Shown: positions 35,991-46,155 of the stretch, piece after piece
How the letters are laid out: each line of letters opens with the position of its first letter
Numbering within the stretch: position 1 is the stretch's first letter
NCBI GenBank assembly: GCA_021413735.1
Contig: JAIOPV010000031.1
Location: 1-58,408 of the forward strand
DNA length: 58,408 bases
Origin: Planctomycetota bacterium
Lineage (GTDB): Bacteria > Planctomycetota > Planctomycetia > Gemmatales > Gemmataceae
Direction of reading: 5' to 3'
The notes under the pieces: model-generated
Told to the model about the DNA's origin: nothing
Seen by the model: the letters and a program-made list of their open reading frames with translations, nothing else
The model's database searches: none
Made by a program: the position numbers and the translations under genes

Positions 35991-38171
35991 TCACTTGATG
36001 AACAGCATCTCGCGGTAGGTCGGGAGCGGCCAGAGATCGTCGGCGACGATCGTTTCCAGCTTGTCGCCGAGCGTCCGCAGATCGACCATCTTCGGAATCA
36101 CCGACTCCTTGATGTACTTCGCGTGCGCGTAGGGGTCGCCCTCTGGGTGGTGGTGCGATGCCGTGCACAGCGAGGCCGATGCTGCCTGGAACTTCGTCGT
36201 CAGGTCGGTCAGTTCCTTGAGCAGTTCGAGTTGTGCCCCGCCATCCACGCCTGCGGCCTTGCAAGAGTTCACTGCCTCAGCGACGACGGACTGATACCGC
36301 AGCGCCGCCGGCAAAATCATCGTCTTCGCCATCATGACCATCATGTTGGCTTCAATCATCACTTCCTTGACGTACTTCTCACTGAAGATTGCGTAGCGAG
36401 CCTGCAGTTCGCGTTCCGTGAAGACCTTGTACTTCGCGAACAGGTCGATTGTGTCCTTGCGGATCAGAATCGGGATCGCATCAGTCGTGCTCTTCAGATT
36501 TGGCAGGCCACGCTTCTCGGCTTCCTTGTGCCAGTCTTCGCTGTAACCGTCGCCGTTGAAGATGACCTTCTTCGATTCCTTCAGGATGCCAGGCAGAAGA
36601 TCCTGGATCGCCTTGTTCAGTGCCTTCCCGCCCTTGACGGCGGTTTCGAGTTGCGTCGCGATGTAATCGAGCGATTCCGCCACGATGGTGTTCAGCACCA
36701 CGTTCGGGCCACCGATCGAGAACGACGAGCCGACAGCACGGAACTCGAACTTGTTGCCCGTGAACGCGAACGGCGAGGTGCGGTTCCGGTCGCCTGCGTC
36801 ACGCGGGAGTTTCGGCAGCACCGTCACGCCGACTTCCATGAAGCCGCCAGCCTTCGTGGACTTCAGATCGGATCGTTCGAGCTGGTCGATCACGTCCTGA
36901 AGCTGGTCGCCCAGGAAGATCGAGATGATCGCCGGCGGGGCTTCGTTCGCACCGAGGCGGTGATCGTTTCCAGCCGACGCAACCGAGACGCGGAGCAATT
37001 CCGGGTACTTCGCGACAGCCCGGATGACGGCCACGCAGAACACGAGGAACTGCATGTTCTCGTGCGGCGTGTCGCCTGGGTTGAGCAGGTTTTCGCCGAG
37101 GTCGGTTGCGAGGCTCCAGTTGTTGTGCTTGCCGCTGCCGTTGATGCCCGCGAACGGTTTCTCGTGCAGCAGGCAGACAAGCCCGTACTTCTCGGAGGTC
37201 CGCCGCATCACATCCATACAGAGGTGGTTGTGGTCGGTCGCGAGGTTCGAGTCCTCGAAGATCGGAGCGAACTCGTACTGGCTCGGAGCCACCTCGTTGT
37301 GCCGCGTCTTGACTGGCACGCCGAGCTTGAACAGCTCCGTTTCGCAGTCCGCCATGCAAGCGATGACTCGCTCGGGGATCGTGCCGAAGTATTGGTCTTC
37401 GAGCTCCTGACCCTTCGGTGGCTTCGTTCCGAACAGAGTGCGACCGCAACCGAGCAAGTCTGGGCGGGCGTACATGAAGTTCTTGTCGATCAGGAAGTAT
37501 TCCTGTTCCGGACCGACGCTGCTGAACACCTTCTTCGCTTCGGTGTTCCCGAAGAGTCGGACGATTCGCAGCGCCTGCGTCGAAACGACTTCCATCGACT
37601 TGAGCAGTGGGGTCTTCTTGTCGAGCGACTCGCCGGTCCACGAGATGAACACGGTCGGGATGACAAGCGTCGTGCCGTTGGGCGTCTCGCGGATGTAGGC
37701 TGGCGAGGTCGGATCCCAACCGGTGTAGCCGCGAGCCTCGAACGTGGCGCGGATGCCGCCGCTGGGGAACGAGCTGGCGTCCGGTTCGCCCTTCACGAGT
37801 TCCTTACCGCTGAACTCGGCGAGGGCGGTGCCGCTACCGGTTGGGCTGAGGAAGCTATCGTGCTTTTCGGCCGTGAGGCCGGTCATCGGTTGGAACAGGT
37901 GGGTGTAGTGTGTTGCCCCGTGTTCGAGCGCCCAATCCTTCATCGCGCTGGCAACCGCATCGGCGATGGTTGGGTCGAGGACCACGCCCTGCTTGATTGT
38001 CTTTTGGAGAGCCTTGAACACCGGCTTCGGCAGACGTGCTTTCTGAACTTCCTCGCTGAACACGAGTGAACCGAACAGATCCTTCAAAGACGTGGCTCGG
38101 AAGTCGATCTGATTCAGGTCGTACTCGGTGTTCGCGATCGCCTCGATCGCTTTCTGGCGGGCGTTCGGCAT
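35991..38171 (-). CDS. glnN: Glutamine synthetase type III (GlnN)
   Basis: Makes glutamine from glutamate, ammonia and ATP in the cytoplasm. At 726 residues it fits the large type III enzyme, not the 470-residue type I. Seen: N-terminal [56 protein letters not shown] (metal-binding Glu), [44 protein letters not shown] (ammonia/ATP site) and [19 protein letters not shown] 38171. The type III form is dodecameric and dominant in Bacteroides and cyanobacteria, with some planctomycetes. It is divergent from parA, with a 222-bp shared upstream region. Confidence 0.96.
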   Translation of the reverse strand: MPNARQKAIEAIANTEYDLNQIDFRATSLKDLFGSLVFSEEVQKARLPKPVFKALQKTIKQGVVLDPTIADAVASAMKDWALEHGATHYTHLFQPMTGLTAEKHDSFLSPTGSGTALAEFSGKELVKGEPDASSFPSGGIRATFEARGYTGWDPTSPAYIRETPNGTTLVIPTVFISWTGESLDKKTPLLKSMEVVSTQALRIVRLFGNTEAKKVFSSVGPEQEYFLIDKNFMYARPDLLGCGRTLFGTKPPKGQELEDQYFGTIPERVIACMADCETELFKLGVPVKTRHNEVAPSQYEFAPIFEDSNLATDHNHLCMDVMRRTSEKYGLVCLLHEKPFAGINGSGKHNNWSLATDLGENLLNPGDTPHENMQFLVFCVAVIRAVAKYPELLRVSVASAGNDHRLGANEAPPAIISIFLGDQLQDVIDQLERSDLKSTKAGGFMEVGVTVLPKLPRDAGDRNRTSPFAFTGNKFEFRAVGSSFSIGGPNVVLNTIVAESLDYIATQLETAVKGGKALNKAIQDLLPGILKESKKVIFNGDGYSEDWHKEAEKRGLPNLKSTTDAIPILIRKDTIDLFAKYKVFTERELQARYAIFSEKYVKEVMIEANMMVMMAKTMILPAALRYQSVVAEAVNSCKAAGVDGGAQLELLKELTDLTTKFQAASASLCTASHHHPEGDPYAHAKYIKESVIPKMVDLRTLGDKLETIVADDLWPLPTYREMLFIK

Positions 38172-38217
38172 CGTGGGATGGCTCCGTGTTGGTGTGAGGC
38201 GAGAGTATCGGGTCGGG

Positions 38218-38244
38218 TTGTTGTGAACGTCGACATTCCAACAA
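38218..38244. promoter_or_regulatory. Candidate operator between glnN and parA
   Basis: TTGTTG and CAACAA arms with GTCGAC near the centre form a 27-bp imperfect palindrome (TTGTTGTGAACGTCGACATT and on), 47 bp upstream of glnN. Suggestive of a dimeric regulator site. No known consensus matches; GlnR or NtcA-type boxes were not recognised. Confidence 0.25.
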
Positions 38245-38393
38245 CGCCTCGGCGGGTCGCCGGTAGGCTGCGGTTGGGCTGTTCGAGGAGAGGATACTGA
38301 GGTTATAAGGCTAATTCGGGATGCGGCAAGCGAATTGCATGGCCGCGAACCAACTCAGAGCGCGGCACAATCGTTACGAGTGGGAGCGACTTT

Positions 38394-39266
38394 ATGCGAC
38401 GGATCGCAGTAATTAACCAGAAGGGTGGGGTGGGGAAGACCACGACCACGGTGAACCTCGCCGCGGCCCTCGCCAATGCCGGGAAGCGAGTCTGCGTGCT
38501 CGACCTCGACCCACAAGCACACGCCAGCACGCACCTCGGACTGGAACCCGATGGTTCACTTCCGTCGATTTACGATGTGCTCGTCTCGAACAAGCCGCTG
38601 GCTGAAGTGCGTCGCTCGGTTGGCGATAACCTCTGGGTTGTGCCTTCCGACATCAATCTTGCCGCGGCCGAAGTGGAACTGGCAGGCATCGTTGGTCGCG
38701 AAGTGCTGCTTCGTGAAGCGATGGCACAGGATTCCGAACCGTTCGACTTCGTGTTGATGGACTGCGGTCCGTCGCTGGGCGTGTTGACCTTGAATGCGCT
38801 GGCAACGGCCGACGAAGTGTTCATCCCGTTGCAACCGCATTTCCTCGCGCTGCACGGCTTGTCGAAGTTGCTCGAAACGACAGCTCTCGTGGCACGCCGC
38901 ATCAATCCGAATCTGAAAGTAAGCGGCGTCGTTGTGTGTCTGTACGACGCGGCCACGAAACTCGCACAGGAAGTTGTCGCGGACCTGACGGCGTTCCTGG
39001 ATCAGGGTCGGAAAGCGAATGTGCCGTGGGCTGCGGCTCGGGTGTTCGACACCCGAATTCGACGGAACATCAAGCTGGCAGAGTGCCCGAGCTTTGGGAA
39101 ATCCGTGTTCGGCTACGCTCCGAAGAGCAGCGGGGCAGCCGACTACACGGCACTGGCCAACGAAGTGCTGGGCACCAGCGCTTCGGTGATTGGGCCGATC
39201 AAAGTGACAGTCGAAGCCGTTGCGGACGTTGCTGTCAATCGGATTGCGGAATCGGTGGTGGCGTAG
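38394..39266 (+). CDS. ParA/Soj-family ATPase, orphan
   Basis: 290 residues. A deviant Walker A ([16 protein letters not shown] at 8-23) with the signature Lys defines the ParA/MinD class. Also present are [33 protein letters not shown] (Walker B) and [24 protein letters not shown] precedes the ATG. ParA works with ParB in chromosome or plasmid segregation, or with other partners to position protein complexes. No parB or parS-like motif is nearby, so the partner is unknown. Its last 32 bp overlap the minus-strand gene at 39235. Confidence 0.9.
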   Translation: MRRIAVINQKGGVGKTTTTVNLAAALANAGKRVCVLDLDPQAHASTHLGLEPDGSLPSIYDVLVSNKPLAEVRRSVGDNLWVVPSDINLAAAEVELAGIVGREVLLREAMAQDSEPFDFVLMDCGPSLGVLTLNALATADEVFIPLQPHFLALHGLSKLLETTALVARRINPNLKVSGVVVCLYDAATKLAQEVVADLTAFLDQGRKANVPWAAARVFDTRIRRNIKLAECPSFGKSVFGYAPKSSGAADYTALANEVLGTSASVIGPIKVTVEAVADVAVNRIAESVVA

Positions 39267-40701
39267 TAGCTTCGACCGATTCCGAAGTTGGCTGCTCGTG
39301 GCAGTTGGTGCGGATGACCCCAAGGATTCCCCAACCGATTGCCGCGAGCATACCAATGAAGTACAGATTTGGGACCGACTCAACCTTCCACGGTCCCGCC
39401 AGCAGCATGTCGTGGCCCAGAATTAAACCGCAAGCGGTGAGCCAGGCCAGATCGAAGATGCAATTCGGTCGCCGACGAAGCAGCATTCCGATCAGCCAGA
39501 ATCCGGGCGCGAGGAACGGGATGAACCACCGCACCGACAGACACGAGCCGGAATAGTTGTTCGAGGTGAGCACGTATGGGCTGGCCCCGATGAGAACCCA
39601 ACCACACGCGACTGCGACCGCTCGGCGGTCGGCTGGGTAACGCCAGAACAACAGAGTGGCCGCAGCGGGTGCGAGCGCCAGGGGCAAGTTGTGCGACAGA
39701 AAGCCGCGTTGCCCGACAAGCAAGTCCGAGAGGTAGTCGAGCGCGCCCAACGGCGTGTGTTTGAATTTCACACCCGTGAGGTTCTGGGGATTAAACGGAC
39801 TGCCGGGCCACTTCCAATTGTTCGGATCGCTTGCCGGTGAGAACGGATTGCCTGAGATCGCGTAGAGAACCCCGTGATGGGCGATTAGCCACGGAGCGAG
39901 CGCAAGCCCCGCGAGGACGACTCCCTTCCATTTCCTCGTGAGAATGTACCCGAAGACACAAATCAGAAGCGCTGGCCCGAGCGCCCCATCCAGGCAGTAT
40001 CCCATTCCTGCAACCGTTCCCAATCCGATCAACCGGCCCGACGACAGCGTTCCAATTCGCTCTGCCCGAGCGATCAGCAGGCACGTGAGCGCACCGACGG
40101 CGAGCAGCAAGATGTGTCCGTTCACCTGTCTGCTGTAGGCCGGAGCGATGGTTGCGGCGGCGAAACTTAGTGTGAGTAGGGCACACTTCCCACCAGACAG
40201 ACCGAGTTCATCGCGGGCGAGTCGTCCGATGCACCAGACCGCGAAAACATACGGCAACCCGGCGGTCGTGAATGTGATCCAGAAGACAAAGAGATCGGGT
40301 CGATCACTTGCAGACGGACCGCCAAGCATGAGCCAGGCACGATAAAACATCCCCGGCGGGATGAGTGGGATCGGGGGGTGGTGAGAGTAAAAATGACCCT
40401 GCACGAACATCTTGTCGTTCGTGCCCCAGGAGAGATGCTCGAATTGGGCGGGATCGTATGCCGGAGGAAACCCTTCGCGGAGTTGATAGCCGACGAAGAC
40501 GGAGTCATCGATCACGAACGTGTTTCGGCCTCCAAGTGATTCGATGGCAGCGAGCCGGCTTCCATCGCTGTATCCTCCAGCGAATGGGATTGCGGAGTCG
40601 AAGGCGACGGATGCGGCGGCACACACGATTCCGAGTGCGACCCAATCCCAGGCAGAACGAATCGGTTGATCTGAAAGAGGTGCGAGCTGAGGCGTTCCCA
40701 T
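39235..40701 (-). CDS. Polytopic membrane protein, glycosyltransferase-like
   Basis: 488 residues with about ten hydrophobic helices. The N-terminal region has [53 protein letters not shown], a charged luminal loop with Tyr-Ser-His-His-Pro-Pro that is typical of the first loop of GT-C type enzymes (DUF2079/PMT-like). Later helices include [13 protein letters not shown] and [18 protein letters not shown]. The tail ends with a Glu/Thr/Pro-rich segment. It overlaps parA tail to tail by 32 bp. Substrate unknown. Confidence 0.65.
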   Translation of the reverse strand: MGTPQLAPLSDQPIRSAWDWVALGIVCAAASVAFDSAIPFAGGYSDGSRLAAIESLGGRNTFVIDDSVFVGYQLREGFPPAYDPAQFEHLSWGTNDKMFVQGHFYSHHPPIPLIPPGMFYRAWLMLGGPSASDRPDLFVFWITFTTAGLPYVFAVWCIGRLARDELGLSGGKCALLTLSFAAATIAPAYSRQVNGHILLLAVGALTCLLIARAERIGTLSSGRLIGLGTVAGMGYCLDGALGPALLICVFGYILTRKWKGVVLAGLALAPWLIAHHGVLYAISGNPFSPASDPNNWKWPGSPFNPQNLTGVKFKHTPLGALDYLSDLLVGQRGFLSHNLPLALAPAAATLLFWRYPADRRAVAVACGWVLIGASPYVLTSNNYSGSCLSVRWFIPFLAPGFWLIGMLLRRRPNCIFDLAWLTACGLILGHDMLLAGPWKVESVPNLYFIGMLAAIGWGILGVIRTNCHEQPTSESVEATTPPPIPQSD

Positions 40702-40981
40702 TGATCCTGCTTCGTGGAGGTCATGTTTTTCTGTGCCGCTAATCTATTCGCGCTCCACGGTTCGATCCTCAGTTCTTTCGGACCCTCGCTGAACTTCTTG
40801 GGGCGGAAATGGCCTTCATCTGTGGACCACGGTCCCCACAGAGAATGACCACAACGTCTCACTTCCGAAGCAGAAATTACACATCGCGCGTCATAGCCCA
40901 CAAAATCAGCTCAAGTTCCCATCGCCGCCTGCCGATTTTCATGATGGGGGAACGTTTCGTTGAAGGATAGGGGCTGTCACC

Positions 40982-42430
40982 ATGAGCGACTCGCGAGGTC
41001 TGCTCGACCGAATCACCGCGTTTCGGCAACGGCTTGAATCCGTGCCGTACATGATTCCGGAGTTGATCGCCGTCGATCCGGGCGCGGACCGCACCATCAT
41101 CACCGAATCCGAAGCGTTCCGCGTTCGGCTTCAGCAAATCGTCGCGGCTCCGAACGTTCCCGAGGGTCCGCCCGCACCGCAGTTTACCGACCGCGCCCGT
41201 CGGCTACTTTCCGCTGCCAAGAGCCTGCTCGACCGCCAACGGGCGTTCTCAGGCGACCCAATGTACGCAGCCCTCGCGGCCGACACACAGAGCCCAGACC
41301 CACTCGTCGTTTATCACGCTGAGACCGTGGCGGTTACTGATTCTGCGGTTCGCCTCGCACAGTCGTTCCCAGATTCGCCGTCGCTTCAGTTGAAGCAATG
41401 CACGGGCCTCGACGGGTTGCTCGGCGTTGTGCAGGAACGACTCGCGGTGCAGGAACGTGCCCTCGCTCGCCGCAAGTCCGACGCGGCACGCATCGACCGC
41501 CTCGCTTCGATTTACACAGCGATGGCCAGCGGCTCTCCGGTAGGCTTGCAGGCGGTCGCGTCGCTGGCGGAGGAGTTGCTCGAAGAAGCTCGGAAGTCGA
41601 TCCCGTTGCGGTTCGTGTTCGCACCGGTCGAATCTGTTGCCGCACATCGAGGAGCCACGGCATTCCCGGCTCCCGTTCGCTTTCTCGCAGCACATGCTGT
41701 GAACGTCGCACAAGTCATTGCCCGGCTCGTGCCTGCTGATCCTGAATGGGCAGCACGTCCGCTGCTGGCAGTGGTCGCGGCACTGCTCGTTGATTGCGGC
41801 ATGACCACCGTTCCCGCTGCGGTTCTCGCGAAGTCCGGCGGGCTGACGCCGGGTGAACGTCGGCTGATCGACGCACACTCGCAGATGGGTGCGGAACTGA
41901 TTCTGCGATGCTTCCCGGAAGTCGCGCCGCTCGCTGCAGCGGTCGCAGCGCATCACGAACGGTTCGACGGCACCGGCTACCCGAATGGCTTGAAGGGCAC
42001 GACCGCCCCGTCGCTGGGTCGGTTGCTCGCGGTGGCTGATGTGTATGCCGCGTTGAGTTCACAGCGTCCGCATCGCATCGCCCGTGACGGTCGCGCCGCA
42101 CTCACCGAAACGCTGCTGATGGCGGAACACGGTCAACTCGATCGCGGGTACGCCGGGTTCCTGATTCGGCTGTCGTTCTACCCGGTCGGCACGGTGATTG
42201 AACTGACTGACGGGCGAGTTGGTGTCGTCGCTGCGAATCATCCGAATCCAGCCGATCCACGCACCCCGGGCCGCCCCGTGATCGCTGTGTTAGCTGATGC
42301 TCATGGCGTGTTGTTGCCGCACCCCGAACACATTGACCTCGCAACCGTGGACCGTGGCGGCATCCTGCGTGCGCTGCCAACCGACCGCCGCCGACAGGTG
42401 CTCGGCGCACGATATCCCGATCTCTGCTAA
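40982..42430 (+). CDS. HD-GYP domain protein with degenerate HD motif
   Basis: 482 residues. HD-GYP proteins normally degrade cyclic di-GMP. The GYP part is intact: AAVAAHHERFDGTGYPNGLKG (about 323-343), and HSQMGAELILRCFPEVAPLA precedes it. The HD doublet, however, reads ALLVDCGMT where active enzymes have HDIGK, so the metal-binding His is replaced by Val and the Lys is lost. The upstream helix HAVNVAQVIARLV keeps the His. The first 190 residues are helical with no clear domain. It may be a c-di-GMP receptor rather than an esterase. It stands 281 bp downstream of a divergent gene. Confidence 0.8.
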   Translation: MSDSRGLLDRITAFRQRLESVPYMIPELIAVDPGADRTIITESEAFRVRLQQIVAAPNVPEGPPAPQFTDRARRLLSAAKSLLDRQRAFSGDPMYAALAADTQSPDPLVVYHAETVAVTDSAVRLAQSFPDSPSLQLKQCTGLDGLLGVVQERLAVQERALARRKSDAARIDRLASIYTAMASGSPVGLQAVASLAEELLEEARKSIPLRFVFAPVESVAAHRGATAFPAPVRFLAAHAVNVAQVIARLVPADPEWAARPLLAVVAALLVDCGMTTVPAAVLAKSGGLTPGERRLIDAHSQMGAELILRCFPEVAPLAAAVAAHHERFDGTGYPNGLKGTTAPSLGRLLAVADVYAALSSQRPHRIARDGRAALTETLLMAEHGQLDRGYAGFLIRLSFYPVGTVIELTDGRVGVVAANHPNPADPRTPGRPVIAVLADAHGVLLPHPEHIDLATVDRGGILRALPTDRRRQVLGARYPDLC

Positions 42431-42488
42431 TGAGCGTCGAGGCGTTAGCCCGACGGTGCTGGGACAACCGTCGGGCTAACGACGCTCA
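42431..42488. terminator. Hairpin after the HD-GYP gene
   Basis: CGTTAGCCCGACGGT (42443-42457) pairs with ACCGTCGGGCTAACG (42467-42481), and outer TGAGCGT/ACGCTCA extend it to 42431 and 42488. It begins one base after the stop codon and lies between co-directional genes. Confidence 0.65.
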
Positions 42489-42503
42489 CCAAGATTTGAA
42501 CAC

Positions 42504-43220
42504 ATGGGCAACTATCTCAGTTCCACTCGCCATCCGTGGGCGTGCCTGCTGTTTCTCGTGCCGCTGCTCGCGGTCTACGAGGGCGGCGTGCTGTGGCTCG
42601 GCGGCAACCAAGCAGACCACATCCGAAACGGTGCCGACGCCTGGCTTCGCTGGGGGCTTGAGCGTTTTGGCGTTGGGCAAGTCCTCGCTGCGCCCGCTGT
42701 GGTCGTCGCTGTCATGCTCATCTGGAGTTGGTGGCGATGGTCGGATCGGCCAACCGATCTCGTGACGACGATCTTCGGCATGGCGTTCGAGAGCTGTCTG
42801 TTCGCGGTCGGGCTGTGGCAATTCAGCAGGAACTTCGGGCCAATCCTCGATGGTCTTGGCGTGCATCTCCAGATCGCCGGACAGCCCACACCGATGGCGA
42901 AGATTCTCACGTTCATCGGTGCGGGTATCTACGAAGAAGTGCTGTTTCGTCTCGTGCTGTTCGTCGGACTGCTCGCGACGCTGCGGGTGTTGCAGATTCC
43001 GAATGTGATAGCGTTGTTGCTCGCCACGGCAACGACGGCGCTCGCATTCGCGGCAGCACATCACATCGGGCCGTATGGCGAACCGATGCGTGCGGACTAC
43101 TTCGTGTTCCGCACCAGCGCCGGGTTGTACTTCACGTTGTTGTTCGTGTTCCGAGGATTTGGCATCGCGGTGGGAGCCCACGCTGGCTACGACGTGCTCG
43201 TTGGCGTCAGCGTGGGATAG
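42504..43220 (+). CDS. CPBP-family intramembrane metalloprotease
   Basis: 238 residues, about seven hydrophobic helices. CPBP (Rce1-like) proteases cleave substrates inside the membrane. The catalytic blocks are visible: AGIYEEVLFRLVLF (Glu-Glu...Arg) at about 138-151, AFAAAHHIGPYGE (His) and AVGAHAGYDVLVGV (His...Asp) near the C-terminus. The N-terminal RHPWACLLFLVPLLAVYEGGVLWLGG is an early helix pair. ATG 42504; no strong ribosome-binding site. It stands alone; substrate not predictable. Confidence 0.85.
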   Translation: MGNYLSSTRHPWACLLFLVPLLAVYEGGVLWLGGNQADHIRNGADAWLRWGLERFGVGQVLAAPAVVVAVMLIWSWWRWSDRPTDLVTTIFGMAFESCLFAVGLWQFSRNFGPILDGLGVHLQIAGQPTPMAKILTFIGAGIYEEVLFRLVLFVGLLATLRVLQIPNVIALLLATATTALAFAAAHHIGPYGEPMRADYFVFRTSAGLYFTLLFVFRGFGIAVGAHAGYDVLVGVSVG

Positions 43221-43254
43221 ATTCGGTTATCGCATTTCGCGGTGGCTCAGCCTG

Positions 43255-44853
43255 TCACGGGCCGAACGGATTGGGAAGATTCCCCGGTTGCCCCATCATC
43301 ACTCCCGGTGGCCCGACAAGCCCGATCAGCAGGCGGTTCTTGAGTTGATCGAGTTGGTTGCCGAATTCGCTCTCCGTGAACTGCTGCGGCAACTCCTCTT
43401 TGTAAACCGCAACGGGCGCTGCATCGAGGTCTGTCCGAATCTCGACCTTCGCTTTCAAGCGATAGCGGTCCTTGATGTTTTCAACCGGAACGAACTCGTA
43501 ACTGATCTCGAAGTGCGCGTGCGGTGCGTCGTCCGGTTGCGAGGCGAACTCGATGAGCTGGATACCCACGGCCGTGCGCGGAATCGGGAAGGTTGCTCCC
43601 GGCTCTCTCGGCTGAACCGGCGGCATGAGCTGAGCCATCTTCCCCATGATTCCGCCTTCGGCCACGAAGTAGTCGGGATCCTTCGACTCGCCATTCACTT
43701 TCTTTCCGTCCACCTTCCCAACCAGATCGTCTCTCAGTTTCTCGACTCGCTTCTCTGCTCCGGTCTTCGGTCCAACCCCGCCCTCCGACACTTTCAGCGA
43801 CACAACCGGTCGAATCGTCTCTTTCAGCGACTCAAGAATCTTGGCCATTCCCTTGCGAAGTTCCGGGTCGCTGACTGGTTGCACTTTGACGGCACTGATG
43901 GCCTTGTTGTATTCTTGCGCGAGCCGCGCTTTAACCTGATCTCGGTGGCGTGTGTTGTTGGTTTCGTCGAGCAGGTACATCTGAAGGAACCACGGCTCGC
44001 AGTTCTCCTCGATGACTGCGCTGTAGATCGCGTCGTCGTGAATCGGCGGATTCACCACTTCTTTCATCACGACGAAGCTGAGTATGCCTCCAACAAGCAT
44101 GAGCACATACGGCATGAACGACGGTGTGGCACGGCCTTCTCGCAGTGGTTCTTCTGGCACCTCAGTGACATCGACCGCAACCAGCTTCAGGTTGATGTTG
44201 CCTTCGTGATCCTTCGGTTCAGAATCGTTCTCCGCGACGTATCGAGCCAACCCGCCCAGAACGGCCGGTGGCAGACTCGCCCTCTCGCCGCCTTCGGGAC
44301 TGCGTGCCCAGGCCAGATAATTCAGGAACACCACCATTTGCTCGGCGCGAAGCTCGTTGTTCACAGTGACCGAGAACGCCGTTCCTTTGCCACGCAGTGC
44401 CCGCACGATGCTGTTCTGGTATGCGCCGTTGTTGTAGTTATGCGTGAAGTTCGCCTCGACAACGTCGTCGATCTGCGTGACCGACACCAACTCGCGGTAG
44501 GCTTCGTACAGGTGCAGCGTATCGACGTAGACCCAGTGCCCCGCCATCGTCTTGCTACCGCGACTGCTGGAACGATGACCGGCGAACAGGAGCCAACCAC
44601 CGAGGAGGAAGCCCGCGGTTTGGAGCATCGCCACCCGACCGGGATCTTTGAGGATGACATCGACCATCGTCGTGAGCGTGACGATGAGCGTACCCACGAT
44701 GACAATGATTCCGCTGACACATCCGCACCCGGCCAGCGTCGAACTGGTCGGCGCGAATATCCCAGGTGCTTCGGCTCCCGACGAATCACGGATCGTCGTC
44801 AGGTAGCTTCGGGTGTTGTTGTCCAGTTCCTCGAATACGAACGTCTGTGCCAT
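43255..44853 (-). CDS. Membrane protein downstream of an ATP-grasp gene
   Basis: 532 residues from ATG 44853. Three or four hydrophobic helices: CGCVSGIIVIVGTLIVTLTTMV (about 45-65), MLQTAGFLLGGWLLFAGH (about 76-93) and FMPYVLMLVGGILSFVVM (about 238-255). Between helices 2 and 3 lies a soluble domain with WVYVDTLHLYEAYRELVSVTQ; after helix 3, about 280 residues rich in charged helix. No family is recognised. It lies 30 bp downstream of the GSP-synthase-like gene on the same strand, so it is probably one operon. Gly-rich gene, ATP-grasp gene and membrane gene together may form a module. Confidence 0.6.
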   Translation of the reverse strand: MAQTFVFEELDNNTRSYLTTIRDSSGAEAPGIFAPTSSTLAGCGCVSGIIVIVGTLIVTLTTMVDVILKDPGRVAMLQTAGFLLGGWLLFAGHRSSSRGSKTMAGHWVYVDTLHLYEAYRELVSVTQIDDVVEANFTHNYNNGAYQNSIVRALRGKGTAFSVTVNNELRAEQMVVFLNYLAWARSPEGGERASLPPAVLGGLARYVAENDSEPKDHEGNINLKLVAVDVTEVPEEPLREGRATPSFMPYVLMLVGGILSFVVMKEVVNPPIHDDAIYSAVIEENCEPWFLQMYLLDETNNTRHRDQVKARLAQEYNKAISAVKVQPVSDPELRKGMAKILESLKETIRPVVSLKVSEGGVGPKTGAEKRVEKLRDDLVGKVDGKKVNGESKDPDYFVAEGGIMGKMAQLMPPVQPREPGATFPIPRTAVGIQLIEFASQPDDAPHAHFEISYEFVPVENIKDRYRLKAKVEIRTDLDAAPVAVYKEELPQQFTESEFGNQLDQLKNRLLIGLVGPPGVMMGQPGNLPNPFGP

Positions 44854-44883
44854 GACGCGAAACCCCGTGCCGCGAGTCAAGGA

Positions 44884-46023
44884 TTATCCCACCATCGTGT
44901 GCGGTACGAACCGGCTCGTATTGCGTGTCACGAGCGAATCATCTTCGCGAATTCCCAGACCGCACGCAACGCCGTTGACGACCCAACTACCGAGCACTGG
45001 ATAACGCCCGTCGTGCGGCTTCAATTCCGTGGCGAGCGCCTGATACACATACGGCGGACTCGCGTATGGTCCGTCGGTCTCGAAGGATGGTTTCCCGTCG
45101 ATGACCACCTGAATGTTCGCGCCTTCGCGAGCGTGAACCGGCTTGCGGACGTAGCTTCCGCTCGGCAGCGGATCGAACGACGCGGGCAGCAGGAACGGGC
45201 TATCGGGGTGCCGTTCGTAGAGCAGCGGCAGGATGCTCTTGCAGCTCAAGATCGACTTCCAGGCGGGTTCGACCCACCGCGTTGAACCTTTGGGGATGTT
45301 CGGCCCGAACTCTTCGCGGAAGATCCATTCCCACGGATACAGCTTGAAACAACGGTGAATCGGAAAGCCAGTGTTATCGACGAACACATTGCGGACGCGA
45401 TCCCAGCCGATTTCGGTGATGTCGATGAACGAGGTCTTGAAGCCAGCCTGAATCGCGGTGTCCCGCATGTATTCGGCGGTGATGTAGTCTTCCGGGCTGT
45501 CGGTCTTCGTCATCGCGGCGAAATGGATCGGTCCACTGTCCTTCTCGTGGATCATCTTCCAGGCGTCGATCAACCGCTCGTGAATGCTGTTGAACTGATC
45601 GCCCCGTTCGTCGATGTCCTTGAGCCAGACCCACTGCGCGACGGCCGCTTCGACCAATCCCGTCGGCGTGTCGGCGTTGTATTCGAGCAGCCTGGGAGCA
45701 CCGACGCCATCGAACGCGAGATCGAACCGCCCGTAAACCGAGGGTTCACGCTGTTCCCACGACCGGATGACGTACTCTTCATATTCGTGTGGGATGAGGA
45801 AGAGGCCGAACATTCGCTTGTCGATGACTTCCTGCACCAACTCCATGCACATCTCGTGCAGCGATTGTGTGGCCTGCTCGATGGTGTCGATTTCGTAGTT
45901 CGTGAACTGGTAGCAGGCGGATTCGTCCCAGTAGGGTTCGTCGCGAATTGTGTGGTAATACAGGCCGTATTCTTCGACTCGCTTTTGCCAGCCGATTCGG
46001 GGGTCGATGCTGACTCGGCGCAC
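44884..46023 (-). CDS. Glutathionylspermidine synthase-like ATP-grasp protein
   Basis: 379 residues from GTG 46023, preceded by AGGAGGGG; the upstream frame to 46095 is not used. The glutathionylspermidine synthase C-terminal domain (Pfam GSP_synth) is seen in order: WDESACYQFTNYEIDTIE, RFDLAFDGVGAPRLLEYNADTPTGLVEAA (ATP-grasp acidic site), WKSILSCKSILPLLY and GSYVRKPVHAREGANIQVV, with GSWVVNGVACGLGIREDDSLVTRNTSRFVPHTMVG at the end. E. coli YgiC and YjfC are of this type; they lack the amidase domain and their true substrate is unclear. Such genes often lie beside a small Gly-rich gene, as here at 46156. Confidence 0.85.
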   Translation of the reverse strand: MRRVSIDPRIGWQKRVEEYGLYYHTIRDEPYWDESACYQFTNYEIDTIEQATQSLHEMCMELVQEVIDKRMFGLFLIPHEYEEYVIRSWEQREPSVYGRFDLAFDGVGAPRLLEYNADTPTGLVEAAVAQWVWLKDIDERGDQFNSIHERLIDAWKMIHEKDSGPIHFAAMTKTDSPEDYITAEYMRDTAIQAGFKTSFIDITEIGWDRVRNVFVDNTGFPIHRCFKLYPWEWIFREEFGPNIPKGSTRWVEPAWKSILSCKSILPLLYERHPDSPFLLPASFDPLPSGSYVRKPVHAREGANIQVVIDGKPSFETDGPYASPPYVYQALATELKPHDGRYPVLGSWVVNGVACGLGIREDDSLVTRNTSRFVPHTMVG

Positions 46024-46155
46024 GGCAGCCCCTCCTGGGAGAGTGGAAAGGGAAAAGTTCAAAGAGAAAAGGGAAAAATGGCAAGACTGAGGCACGCAGA
46101 GGGTGCCGTCTTACGATTTTTCCCTTTTCCTTCTGAACTTTTCATTCGCAACGGG

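Noticed and set aside
35937..38069. Open frame of 710 codons opposite glnN
   Set aside because: Antisense shadow of a confidently identified glutamine synthetase gene; it also crosses the glnN terminator.
38218..38244. A true Rex or NtcA box in the glnN-parA gap
   Set aside because: Only one half resembles TTGTGAA; the palindrome does not fit a known consensus, so it is kept only as a weak operator candidate.
43075..45285. Open frame of 736 codons on the plus strand
   Set aside because: It crosses the CPBP gene end and runs antisense to the membrane and ATP-grasp genes, with Arg/His-rich composition typical of a shadow.
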